A DNA stretch of 36,008 nucleotides from contig CADDZC010000040.1 of assembly GCA_902812365.1 (NCBI GenBank), positions 1-36,008 on the forward strand, given 5' to 3'. The DNA is from Acidobacteriota bacterium (GTDB lineage: Bacteria; Acidobacteriota; Terriglobia; UBA7540). Position numbers and translations under genes: made by a program. How positions within the stretch are numbered: the first letter of the stretch is position 1; each line of letters opens with the position of its first letter. The notes under the pieces are model-generated. The model had not been told where the DNA came from and did not search any database. It worked only from the letters and a program-made list of their open reading frames with translations. Shown in pieces: positions 1 to 7,604 of this stretch.

Positions 1-172
1 GATCCGCCAGTCGCTACCAGCCGCGCACTGTTGGGAGGCATGGGCACGGGCGATCCGCCAGTCGCTACCAGCCGCGCACTGTTGGGAGGCATGGGCACGG
101 GTGATCCGCCAGTCGCTACCAGCCGCGCACTGTTGGGAGGCATGGGCACGGGCGATCCGCCAGTCGCTACCA
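1..172. repeat. 51-bp tandem repeat, about 3.4 copies
   Basis: Units begin at 1, 52, 103 and 154 (the last one partial). The unit is 51 bp, a multiple of three, so the frame is kept on both strands. Copies are identical except for one C/T difference at the last base of the second unit (position 102), which is silent in the leftward frame (TCG versus TCA). Such near-identity suggests recent expansion or ongoing homogenisation. The array continues beyond the window's left edge, so the copy number is unknown. Confidence 0.95.
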
Positions 173-416
173 CGGCTCGACGACGAATTGGGTTGACTCG
201 GCCGGCGGAAGGCGTGGACGGCGGGCTTAGTTTGGGCGCTGCGGAAACCTTCGGCGCATCGAGAGCAAAAGCGGGCAGCGGAGAACTGCCGATGGCTGTG
301 GTGTGCAAAAGCCATTGTTCAGACGCCTGATCGTGAGCGGCACACACGCGCCGCAATCCGACGCTTGCCAGTACGACCCACATGGCAAGCAACAACGGTA
401 GAAAACGCTTTGACAT
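1..416 (-). CDS. Secreted protein with 17-residue tandem repeats (partial, runs off left edge)
   Basis: An open frame starts at ATG 416-414 and is still open at base 1, so at least 138 residues are visible and the C-terminus is missing. A strong ribosome binding site, GGAGGAG, lies a few bases before the ATG and fixes the start. The N-terminus looks like a signal peptide: basic MSKR, a hydrophobic stretch FLPLLLAMWVVLASVGL, then RRVCAA with likely cleavage before HD. A Pro/Ser/Ala-rich linker follows (about residues 45-80), then near-identical 17-residue repeats with unit VATGGSPVPMPPNSARL, encoded by a 51-bp tandem repeat. I recognise no catalytic domain and do not know the function; an exported or surface protein is an inference. 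It lies downstream of, and on the same strand as, the ROK gene, 275 bp away, with its own possible promoter. Confidence 0.6.
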   Translation of the reverse strand, partial: MSKRFLPLLLAMWVVLASVGLRRVCAAHDQASEQWLLHTTAIGSSPLPAFALDAPKVSAAPKLSPPSTPSAGRVNPIRRRAVVATGGSPVPMPPNSARLVATGGSPVPMPPNSARLVATGGSPVPMPPNSARLVATGG

Positions 417-445
417 TAGACTCTCCTCCAGCGAAAGAATAGCGT

Positions 446-462
446 GGCCGCCTAAAGCGGCC
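446..462 (-). promoter_or_regulatory. Hairpin in the 5' leader of the repeat-protein gene
   Basis: GGCCGC, a five-base CTAAA loop, then GCGGCC make a perfect 6-bp stem about 30 bases upstream of the ATG at 416. It lies between the candidate promoter and the ribosome binding site. A leader hairpin that affects stability or translation is possible; no known family is recognised. Confidence 0.4.
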
Positions 463-534
463 CGCGTGGAGGTAGAGCCTAACGGACAATTCTCGAGAAG
501 TCTATCTTACTCGGCTTCTCTTAATGCCAGCGCC

Positions 535-564
535 ACCGTACCATAACCGGTAGAGTTCTGTCAA
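535..564 (-). promoter_or_regulatory. Possible promoter of the repeat-protein gene
   Basis: On the minus strand TTGACA (564-559) is followed by an 18-base spacer and TACGGT (540-535). The -35 box is perfect and the -10 box is weak (3 of 6). It lies in the relatively AT-rich gap between the ROK gene and the repeat-protein gene and would give a leader of about 110 bases. Confidence 0.3.
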
Positions 565-691
565 GTGAAAAATTGTGTCATGTTGCTTCACTCACTAACT
601 CAATCAAATGGCCGCGCCCGGCCCGCGAAACCTTGGGGCATGGAACGAATCGGCCGGCAATTGGCGCACAGGCCGTCTCACCCCGCAGCAC

Positions 692-1714
692 CTATCGTCG
701 GTTTTGGCGTGGGGCTTGAGCCGACTCGCGCCGCGAGGGTAATGAGGGCAATCCCCGAGCTACGCATAGGGCGGCCACGTCGCCGATGTGCTCGCCCAAT
801 CCGGCCGGGACCACCTGGCACGCCTCGGCAGACCCTTGAAGCGCCTCTTTTTTCATAGTCTTACGGGCAGGATCCAGCAGCCAGGCACCCCACCGGAGGG
901 CCAATCCGCCAATCACCATGCGCTCCGGGTTTAAAATATCCACAAGGATGGCCAAGGCCTCGCCCAATCGCCGGCCCGTAGCGGTGATGATGCTCCGGGC
1001 CAGGCTATCCCCGCGCTGGGCGGCGTCGCCTACGTCCCGCGCTGTGATCTCTTGATTTTCACGTAAGTCATTGATCAGTAATGTCTTGACTCCAATTTGC
1101 CGGGCCCTCGCGGCGGCCCGCCGGGCGACTTGAGCCACACCTCCTCCGCTCACCCAACCCTCGACGGATCCAGCCTTGTGATACCCGACCGGGCCGGAGC
1201 GAGTCAGCCGAACGTGACCGATTTCCCCTGCCGACTCGCTCGCGCCCCGATAAAGGCGTCCAGCAATAATAATTCCAGCGCCAAAACCCGTCCCCATCGT
1301 CAAGAAGACCATGTTGTGGCAGCCGCGTCCAGCCCCATAGCGATGCTCGGCGACAGCCCCGGCGTTGGCGTCATTTTCGACGCGGCAGGGTGCGCCAAAT
1401 TCTCGCTCGAGAATGGACTTGACAGGTATGTCCTTCCACGTCTGAAGGTTAGGAGGAGATTGAATGATGCCCTGCACGGGATCCAGCGGTCCGCCGCAGC
1501 TAACCCCGAGCCCTCGGATATCCCCTGCGGTCACCCCATGGCGAGAGAGTAGGCTCCGGAGCACGCTTTTGATGCGTTCCAGGGCGGGCTCCGGCCCCCT
1601 CGCCGGCCGGGTCGGAAACTCAACGCGGTCAATCAGATTCGGAAGCTTTCGGGAGAGCGAGACGGCTGTCTTGGTGCCTCCAATGTCGATACCCACCCAG
1701 AACTTCTCGCGCAT
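692..1714 (-). CDS. ROK family sugar kinase / glucokinase-like protein, lacking the zinc-cysteine motif
   Basis: 340 residues, the usual ROK length. The N-terminal phosphate-binding motif DIGGTKT is at 10-16, the END-type catalytic region with Asp115 at 113-115, and the second phosphate motif MGTGFGAG near 140-147. ROK kinases phosphorylate glucose or N-acetyl sugars with ATP in the cytosol. The family zinc site normally reads CxCGxxGCxE; here the same place (about 174-186) reads GPVGYHKAGSVEGWVSG with no cysteine, although the EIGH histidine (167) is kept. This resembles a known zinc-less ROK subgroup, so it is probably active, but the substrate cannot be told. The protein has no helix-turn-helix domain, so it is a kinase type rather than a repressor. 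The start is an ATG without a clear ribosome binding site. The tail after about 320 is low in complexity. Confidence 0.88.
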   Translation of the reverse strand: MREKFWVGIDIGGTKTAVSLSRKLPNLIDRVEFPTRPARGPEPALERIKSVLRSLLSRHGVTAGDIRGLGVSCGGPLDPVQGIIQSPPNLQTWKDIPVKSILEREFGAPCRVENDANAGAVAEHRYGAGRGCHNMVFLTMGTGFGAGIIIAGRLYRGASESAGEIGHVRLTRSGPVGYHKAGSVEGWVSGGGVAQVARRAAARARQIGVKTLLINDLRENQEITARDVGDAAQRGDSLARSIITATGRRLGEALAILVDILNPERMVIGGLALRWGAWLLDPARKTMKKEALQGSAEACQVVPAGLGEHIGDVAALCVARGLPSLPSRRESAQAPRQNRR

Positions 1715-1859
1715 CTCGGCCGCACCCGCCCCGCCATCTCACCTACGCGGTCGCATGATACACGCATTCGCCGGTCGATCAAGAGGTCTTTGCGCCTTCT
1801 GAAGATTCCGGCATTCGGCCACGGGGCCGTCACCCGCCTGTCTGTTGAGTGGTCGAGGA

Positions 1860-2702
1860 TCAGGCCTTGTAGGAATGTCTGGGCGGGCTCGTGGAGAGTG
1901 TCTGAGCGGCCCAAGTGCCCCACCGCCGCGTGTCTGCATATATCTCTATTGGAATCAATCGGATAACGACTTCCTTGGCGATGCTTTCCGCCACCTGAGC
2001 CGCGAGGGTCAAAATATCGTCGACGGCCTGCTCGTAGCTGGCAGCCCAAGCGTGGGTTTGGTCGCTGGCCCGGATCAACTGCGCCGTGACGCGCGCTCGT
2101 CCGCCGACGCAACGTACAGTCCCGGCAATGAGATAGCTCACGTGGAGCGCCTGGGCGATGGACTCGATCGGGGCCGCGCCGCCTTGGAATCGCAGAACGG
2201 AGTGGCGCGCCAGCACCCCTATCCGCCGCGGGTTCAGACCGCCGAGCCATGTAGTCAACTCCTCGGTGATGCTCTCCGCCAGATGTCCCTGATGTTGGCT
2301 GGGGCTGTAGTCCTCGAACGGGAGCACCGCCACAATGACTCGGTCAGATCGTAACCATCGTGGAATCAGTGAATCGCCGGTCGAGCGCTCGACCGGCGAT
2401 ACAAACCGGTATCCTCGCCGGGGCAGGGTCTCAACGAAGCGGGGGTGACGAGCGTCGTCGCCCAAGGCGTTTCGAAGCTTGCTCAGCGCCGTCTTGAGGC
2501 TGTGGTCGAAGTCTACGAATACCCCTTGCGGCCACAGTTTGGCGCGCAATTCTTCCCGCGTTACGACCTCGCCGGGCCGCTCGAGCAACAGGCCGAGAAT
2601 TTGAAACGGCTTCTCCTGCAGTTTGATTTTGCATCCGCGCCGGTGAATCTCACCGGCTCGCAAATCGACTGTAAAATCATCAAATTGAACCACTTGTGCC
2701 AT
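1860..2702 (-). CDS. Winged-helix (OmpR/PhoB type) regulator with TolB-like domain
   Basis: 280 residues. Residues 5-102 form an OmpR-type winged helix: LQEKPFQILGLLLERPGEVV, the conserved LW, then SLKTALSKLRNALGD and the wing RGYRFV. Residues 120-255 match the TolB-N/FlgO-like domain often fused to it in Acidobacteriota (AVLPFEDYSP, LAESITEELTTWL, YLIAGTVR). It is cytoplasmic with no transmembrane segment. Homologues usually continue into TPR repeats; this protein stops soon after the TolB-like domain in a tail that looks unrelated, so the C-terminal TPR part is missing. ATG 2702 is preceded by AAAGG at good spacing. Targets are unknown; the ROK gene begins 145 bp downstream on the same strand. 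Confidence 0.85.
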   Translation of the reverse strand: MAQVVQFDDFTVDLRAGEIHRRGCKIKLQEKPFQILGLLLERPGEVVTREELRAKLWPQGVFVDFDHSLKTALSKLRNALGDDARHPRFVETLPRRGYRFVSPVERSTGDSLIPRWLRSDRVIVAVLPFEDYSPSQHQGHLAESITEELTTWLGGLNPRRIGVLARHSVLRFQGGAAPIESIAQALHVSYLIAGTVRCVGGRARVTAQLIRASDQTHAWAASYEQAVDDILTLAAQVAESIAKEVVIRLIPIEIYADTRRWGTWAAQTLSTSPPRHSYKA

Positions 2703-3043
2703 GCTAACACCTTTCCGGCCGGAGGTGCGCGCCCAGCTTAAACCGACTTCAGAATGGGATCGCCCAACGGAGGATCAACAGAAAATCCTGGGCTTGCTCG
2801 TTCGCGACAGCGCGCCTCTTGCCGCAACTGAACTACCAGTCGGTAGGCCACTGACAAGCCATAGAAAAAAAATGGGTCATCTCCATGAGTCGGCTCTCCG
2901 GGGCAGGTAACGATTACACGGCAGCGGAAAAATCGTTCGATCCCCCGCCCGCGGTCACCCCGTTCAGCGCATCACTGCCGAGCGGGTTCGGCGGAGCTCT
3001 GAAGCCTGGCTGGCACCCGAGACCCCACCAGTCGTGGAGGGGA
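2703..3043. other. Gene-free gap between the winged-helix gene and rsmB
   Basis: 341 bp with no convincing gene. It must hold the promoter of the leftward winged-helix gene, but I see no good -35/-10 pair. On the minus strand a run of eight T (2872-2865) follows a weak 4-bp ATGG/CCAT stem (about 2887-2873). This is a poor but possible terminator for the transcript that ends with rsmB. Confidence 0.4.
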
Positions 3044-4375
3044 TCAGGAGGACCGCTTCTCGATGACGGCGGCGAAAAAGCCGTCCATCCTGTCGCGGTC
3101 GGGGCGGGTGCGGAAATAGCCGTCAGCATCGAAAAGTGGGGCGAGGGCCGGAAATTCCCCGGCCAACTCGCTCCGACCCAGCCGCGCGGCGTTCTGATTC
3201 GCCAGCGCCCGCTCGACCACTCCTTCGTTTTCTTCCGGCTCGAGCGAGCAGGTGGCGTAGACGAGGCGGCCGCCCGGGGCCAGGACGCTGAAAGCGTTGG
3301 CGAGCAGGCTGATCTGCAAGGCCGCCAGCCGCGGCAGGTCTTCGGGCTGGAGCCGCCACTTGATTTCGGGATGGCGTGCCAGGGTGCCCGTGCCCGAGCA
3401 GGGAGCGTCGACCAGCACGCGCTCAAACCCTCCCGTAAACGGCAGCGGCTGCGAGGCGTCTAAACGGATTGGGGCCCAAATGACGCCGGGCGGCATCGTT
3501 TCGCGCACCAGCCGAGTCATCGCCCGGAGCCGGCGCGCGCTCAGGTCTGCCGCCACCAGCATTCCGGACCCCAACTCTTCCGCCATCTGGGCCGTCTTCA
3601 TCCCAGGGGCCGCGCACAAGTCGAGCACGCGCTGCCCGGGCCGGATCCCGAGCAGTTCGATAACCAACTGCGAGCCTTCGTCCTGAATCACCGCCCGGCG
3701 ATCCCGCACAAGCTCAGCCGAGCCCGCCCGCCCCTCATCCACGATGAGCGCGCGCGCGGCGTAGCCGGCGGGCCGCGTGCGGAGTCCTTCCGCCGCCAGT
3801 TGTTCCTGCGCCTTCTCCTGATCCTCCACCCGCAGCGTCAGCCGCAGCGTCACACGGGGCGGAGCGACGCTCGCCAGAGCCAGCCGATCGGCCGTCTCGG
3901 CGCCGAAATGCTCCTTCCAGCGGGCGAGCAGCCACGGCGGAAGCGATCGGCGGGCCGCTTCAAGCTGTTGGCAAAAGGATGCGCCCCCGGGCGGTTCGCA
4001 TTTCCGCAGCACGGCGTTGACGAACCCGGCGGCCGAGCGCTTGCGCGCTCGCTTGGCCAGCCGGACGGCTTCGTCCACGGCGGCCCGCTTGGGGATTTTC
4101 GTGAGGAAGCGAATCTGATACACCCCCAGGCGCAGAATGGCCAGAATTTCTGGATCGAGCGTCTCCAGCCGCCTTTGCGCCAGGCTGGCAATCCAGAAGT
4201 CCAGCTCGCCCCGCCAGCGGAGCACGCCCATCACCAGCTCCGTCGCCAGCCGGTGATCCGCCTCGCTCAGCCCGGCGGCCATCGGCCCCTCCAGCGAGTC
4301 CACGGCGAAGCCGCGCCCCGACTGGACGCGGCAGAGGATTTGGTATGCGACCAGGCGGGCCGGAGAAATCGACAA
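3044..4375 (-). CDS. rsmB: 16S rRNA (cytosine(967)-C(5))-methyltransferase RsmB
   Basis: 443 residues from the chosen start, typical for RsmB. The N-terminal NusB-like helical domain (about 1-140) binds RNA; the C-terminal Rossmann methyltransferase has the SAM motif VLDLCAAPGMKT (about 250-261), the catalytic cysteine in DAPCSGTG (about 326) and the second cysteine in ATCSLEPEENE (about 376). It methylates C967 of 16S rRNA. I chose TTG 4375 (LSISPARLVAY) because a GAGG lies 7 bases upstream and this avoids overlap with fmt; the only ATG (4444) lies inside fmt and would add 23 residues that look non-native. It is last in the leftward aroC-def-fmt-rsmB cluster, as def-fmt-rsmB often is. Confidence 0.93.
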   Translation of the reverse strand: MSISPARLVAYQILCRVQSGRGFAVDSLEGPMAAGLSEADHRLATELVMGVLRWRGELDFWIASLAQRRLETLDPEILAILRLGVYQIRFLTKIPKRAAVDEAVRLAKRARKRSAAGFVNAVLRKCEPPGGASFCQQLEAARRSLPPWLLARWKEHFGAETADRLALASVAPPRVTLRLTLRVEDQEKAQEQLAAEGLRTRPAGYAARALIVDEGRAGSAELVRDRRAVIQDEGSQLVIELLGIRPGQRVLDLCAAPGMKTAQMAEELGSGMLVAADLSARRLRAMTRLVRETMPPGVIWAPIRLDASQPLPFTGGFERVLVDAPCSGTGTLARHPEIKWRLQPEDLPRLAALQISLLANAFSVLAPGGRLVYATCSLEPEENEGVVERALANQNAARLGRSELAGEFPALAPLFDADGYFRTRPDRDRMDGFFAAVIEKRSS

Positions 4376-4400
4376 TCGGCAACCTCGGGCCGGGCCGCGA

Positions 4401-5363
4401 TCAAGAGGCGGCTTGCGGCTTCGTTTCCACTCCCAACACTTCACCCGGCGCCGCCCGAAGGCCGTTCAGAAAATCGGCCACCGGCATCCGCTTGCGGCCT
4501 TCGAGCTGGACTTCCAGCAGTTCGAGCGTGGTGCCCGAGCCGCACGCCACCAGCCACCGCCGCCCCGCCACCATCGAGGTCCCGGGCGGCAAGCCGTTCG
4601 GCAAGCGATCGGGGGCGACCCGGGCTTTCCAAACGTGCAGGTTCTTGCCCCGCCAGGTGGTGTAAGCTCCCGGCCAGGGCTGGAATCCGCGCACGCGCCG
4701 CTCGATCTCGGGCGCGGGGAGCGACCAATCGATGCGGCCGTCTTCCCGGCGCAGAGGCGGGGCCGCCGTCGCCAGCGCCGGATCTTGCCGTTCCGGCACG
4801 ATCGTTCCCCGCTCGAGGCCGCGGAGCGTCTCCACCATCAGTTCGGCCCCGGCCACGCTCAGACGGGCGGCCAGCGTCTCGGCGGTGTCATCGTCGCGGA
4901 TGGGGATTTCGCGGCGCAAGAGCACGTCGCCGGTGTCCAGCCCGGCGTCGATCTTCATCGTGGTGACGCCGGTCACGCGCTCGCCGCGAACGATGGCCCA
5001 GTGAATCGGGGCGGCGCCGCGGTACTTCGGCAACAGCGAGGCGTGCACGTTGATGCATCCGAAACGGGGAAGCTCGATCAGCCAGGAGGGAAGCAGGTGC
5101 CCGTACGCCACGACGACGATGGCGTCTGGGTGCCACTGGGAGAGGAAGGCGCGGGCAAACGGGTCCTTCAACTGGCGGGGCTGGAAGACCAGCAAGCCCC
5201 GCCGCAGAGCCGCCTGTTTGATGGGAGTCGGCTTCGGCTCGTAGCCTCGCCCGCTCGCCTCGTCCGGATTGGTAACCACCAGCTGGACCGCGAAGCGCTC
5301 CGCGAGCAACCGTTCCAGCGTGGGGACGGCGAACTCCGGCGTTCCGCAAAAGATGAGGTTCAT
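4401..5363 (-). CDS. fmt: Methionyl-tRNA formyltransferase
   Basis: 320 residues, full length. It transfers a formyl group from 10-formyl-tetrahydrofolate to Met-tRNAfMet for translation initiation. The N-terminal formyltransferase domain has Asn105 and His107 in NVHASLLPKYRGAAP and the catalytic Asp143 in GLDTGD; the C-terminal domain (about 205-310) has FQPWPGAYTTW, usual for Fmt. It sits between def (85 bp upstream) and rsmB (about 25 bp downstream). The start is an ATG without an obvious ribosome binding site, as for its neighbours. Confidence 0.96.
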   Translation of the reverse strand: MNLIFCGTPEFAVPTLERLLAERFAVQLVVTNPDEASGRGYEPKPTPIKQAALRRGLLVFQPRQLKDPFARAFLSQWHPDAIVVVAYGHLLPSWLIELPRFGCINVHASLLPKYRGAAPIHWAIVRGERVTGVTTMKIDAGLDTGDVLLRREIPIRDDDTAETLAARLSVAGAELMVETLRGLERGTIVPERQDPALATAAPPLRREDGRIDWSLPAPEIERRVRGFQPWPGAYTTWRGKNLHVWKARVAPDRLPNGLPPGTSMVAGRRWLVACGSGTTLELLEVQLEGRKRMPVADFLNGLRAAPGEVLGVETKPQAAS

Positions 5364-5448
5364 GGCGGATACTCGATCTCAGGGCTCGCCACACCGCGCC
5401 GCTCCGTGAGCGGCCGCCCGGCCACGTTTCGGCGGCCCGCCGGGGCGG

Positions 5449-5958
5449 TTACCATTGTCCGGCTTTGGCCATCTTGCGCACTTTGCGCTTGATGGAGTCG
5501 CGCTTCAGCATACTGAGATGCTGAATAAAGAGAATGCCGTTCAGGTGGTCGGTTTCGTGGCACAAGGCGCGCGCCAGCAAGCCTTCGCCGGTCAGGGTGA
5601 ACTCGCGGCCCTGGACGTCCTGGGCGCGGACGGTGGCTCGTGCGGGCCGCGGCGTGTCGGCGCGGAAGTCGGGCAGGCTGAGGCATCCTTCCTCGTTCAC
5701 CTGCTTGCCTTCGGCCGCCACGATGACCGGATTGACAAGCACCAGCCGGGCCTTCGGGTCCTCTCCCGAGCTGGTGTCGATCACGCAAATCCGCTTCGGG
5801 ATGCCGATCTGGGGCGCGGCCAAACCCACGCCGCGAGCCGCGTACATCGTCTCGAACATATCGGAGACCAGCTTCTCGAGCGCGCCGTCAAAGGCCACGA
5901 CCGGCTCGGCGGGGGTCTCGAGCACCGCCTGGCCGTACTTCACAATGGGATAGATCAT
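5449..5958 (-). CDS. def: Peptide deformylase
   Basis: 169 residues. It removes the N-formyl group from nascent proteins and needs a divalent metal. All three motifs are present: GVGLAAPQIG (43-52), EGCLS (90-94, metal ligand Cys92) and HETDH (134-138, two histidine ligands and the catalytic Glu135). It lies 48 bp after aroC and 85 bp before fmt on the same strand, so the enzyme that undoes formylation is co-oriented with the one that makes it. It is an iron or zinc enzyme by family. Confidence 0.96.
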   Translation of the reverse strand: MIYPIVKYGQAVLETPAEPVVAFDGALEKLVSDMFETMYAARGVGLAAPQIGIPKRICVIDTSSGEDPKARLVLVNPVIVAAEGKQVNEEGCLSLPDFRADTPRPARATVRAQDVQGREFTLTGEGLLARALCHETDHLNGILFIQHLSMLKRDSIKRKVRKMAKAGQW

Positions 5959-6006
5959 GGTTGGTGATGAAGCGGCCGCCGCTCCCCGAAGAGCCGCAAG
6001 CCCCCC

Positions 6007-7182
6007 TCAGAAGCGCTTCACTTGCTCTTGATAACCTTCGAAGTTCCGCCGCGTCTCTCCAAGCGAATCGCCGCCGAACTTCTCCAGAAACGCGCGCGCC
6101 AGAACTAGCGCGACCATGGCTTCGCCGACCACGCCGGCGGCCGGGACCACGCAGACATCCGAGCGCTCATAGGCGGCCTTCACGGGCTGGCGAGTCTCGA
6201 AATCGACCGACTCGAGCGGCCGGCGGAGCGTCGAGATCGGCTTCAGGTAGCCGCGCACCACGACGTCCTCGCCGTTCGTCATCCCGCCTTCCAGTCCTCC
6301 GGCGCGATTCGACCGGCGCGTGAAGCGGGCGCGCTCGCGGTCGTAACCGATCTCATCCTGCACGCGGGATCCGGGCTGGGCGGCATTCGCAAACCCCGTT
6401 CCCAGCTCGACGCCCTTGACGGCCGGAATCGAGACGATGGCCTGCGCCAACTGCCCGTCCAAGCGCTCGTCCCACTGCGCGCAGGAGCCGAGGCCGGGCG
6501 GTAAGCCGCGAGCCACCACTTCGAACACGCCGCCCACCGTGTCGCGGTTTTCCGTGGCGCGATCCACTTCCTCGACCATCTTCGCTTCCACCGCCCGGTC
6601 CGCGCAGTTCAGGACCATCTCTTCCTGGTCCCGCAACGCCAGAATGGCTTCAAAGGGCACCGGCTCCGCCCCGATCCTCACCGCTCCCACTTGCACGACG
6701 TGGCTGGCCACCTGAATGCCAAACTCGCGCAGGAACAGCTTGGCCAGCGCCCCGGCCGCCACGCGGGCCGCCGTCTCGCGGGCGCTGGCCCGCTCGAGCA
6801 CGTAGCGGGCTTCGCGGAAGTTGTATTTCAGGCAGCCGGCCAGGTCGGCATGGCCCGGCCGCGGCCGCTCGAGAGGCTTGTATCGGGCGCGCGCCTCGGG
6901 GCTGTCCTCGACGGCCATGGCTTGCGACCAGTTCTTCCAGTCGCGGTTTTCGATGAGCACCGCAATCGGCGAGCCGATGGTGGCGCCGTGCCGGACGCCG
7001 GAAAGAAACTGCGCCGTATCGGACTCGATCTTCATGCGGCCGCCGCGCCCGTAGCCGCCCATGCGGCGCTTCAGCTCGCGATCCACGTAAGCGAAATCCA
7101 CCGCCATTCCCGCCGGCAGGCCGGAAAGGATGGCCACCAGGGCCTGACCATGGGACTCACCGGCGGTTTGGAATCGCAGCAT
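6007..7182 (-). CDS. aroC: Chorismate synthase
   Basis: 391 residues. It converts 5-enolpyruvylshikimate 3-phosphate to chorismate using reduced FMN, the last step of the shikimate pathway. Signature regions are GESHGQALVAILSGLPAG (8-25), GYGRGGRM (44-51), ENRDW, SARETAARVAAG, and RSNRAGGLEGGMTNGEDV near the C-terminus. It is the first gene of the leftward cluster with def, fmt and rsmB; a good promoter lies at 7277-7306. The ATG at 7182 has no clear ribosome binding site. Finding aroC joined to def-fmt-rsmB is less usual than that trio alone. Confidence 0.96.
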   Translation of the reverse strand: MLRFQTAGESHGQALVAILSGLPAGMAVDFAYVDRELKRRMGGYGRGGRMKIESDTAQFLSGVRHGATIGSPIAVLIENRDWKNWSQAMAVEDSPEARARYKPLERPRPGHADLAGCLKYNFREARYVLERASARETAARVAAGALAKLFLREFGIQVASHVVQVGAVRIGAEPVPFEAILALRDQEEMVLNCADRAVEAKMVEEVDRATENRDTVGGVFEVVARGLPPGLGSCAQWDERLDGQLAQAIVSIPAVKGVELGTGFANAAQPGSRVQDEIGYDRERARFTRRSNRAGGLEGGMTNGEDVVVRGYLKPISTLRRPLESVDFETRQPVKAAYERSDVCVVPAAGVVGEAMVALVLARAFLEKFGGDSLGETRRNFEGYQEQVKRF

Positions 7183-7276
7183 CGAGTTTCATCACAGGCG
7201 TGGCGTCGTCGCGCGCCGCCGCTCGCCGTCGGGCGGCCCGGAATGGGCGGCCGGCGCGAACGCCCTTACGCTTATG

Positions 7277-7306
7277 ATCTTAGCGGAAAGGCGGGGAGCA
7301 GGTCAA
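7277..7306 (-). promoter_or_regulatory. Promoter of the aroC-def-fmt-rsmB cluster
   Basis: On the minus strand TTGACC (7306-7301), an 18-base spacer, and TAAGAT (7282-7277). The match is 5 of 6 for -35 and 4 of 6 for -10. Transcription would start near 7270, giving a leader of nearly 90 bases before the aroC ATG. Confidence 0.5.
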
Positions 7307-7356
7307 AACCGCGCCGTGGTTCCGTCCTTCGGCCCTCGGGCGGCGGTGCTTGCCAT

Positions 7357-7387
7357 GGCCGGGCAGAATCGGATGCCCGGCCGATTC
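7357..7387. repeat. Two interleaved inverted repeats (mutually exclusive hairpins)
   Basis: First repeat: GGCCGGGCA (7357-7365) pairs with TGCCCGGCC (7374-7382), a 9-bp stem with an 8-base loop. Second repeat: GAATCGG (7366-7372) pairs with CCGATTC (7381-7387), a 7-bp stem with an 8-base loop. They overlap in an A-B-A'-B' order, so both full stems cannot form at once. There is no following T-run, so it is not a simple terminator. Confidence 0.7.
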
Positions 7388-7604
7388 GCCGCCGTCTCGG
7401 GCAGCGAACCCGAGCGGGGGTTGCTCTGCATGGCGAAGTGTGGTATTCCAAGGCTGGGTAGTCAAACGGAAACATTCCACCGGGGTCTGCGAATCAGGGA
7501 GTCCAGGCGCGCTTCTGCTGGGGTGGCGCGATCGCGGCCAGACGCCCCGGGCGAGCTCGGGTGGACCCATCGAGGGCCGGCTCCCCGCTGCCGGACGGTA
7601 GGCC

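Larger units (their letters stand above)
7183..7604. other. Divergent intergenic region aroC / PP2C
   Basis: 422 bp between the two divergent genes with no credible gene of its own. It holds the aroC promoter (7277-7306) and a compact set of two interleaved inverted repeats (7357-7387). I find no clear promoter for the rightward PP2C gene. Confidence 0.6.

Noticed and set aside
31-330. Rightward open frame of 99 residues across the 51-bp repeat
   Set aside because: It is open only because the unit is a multiple of three and has no signal peptide or ribosome binding site. The leftward frame has both.
565-858. Rightward 97-residue open frame
   Set aside because: It overlaps the 3' end of the ROK gene antisense, and its composition is Arg/Pro-rich with no domain.
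2701-2910. Small rightward open frame of 69 residues
   Set aside because: No ribosome binding site or domain; it lies in the regulatory gap.
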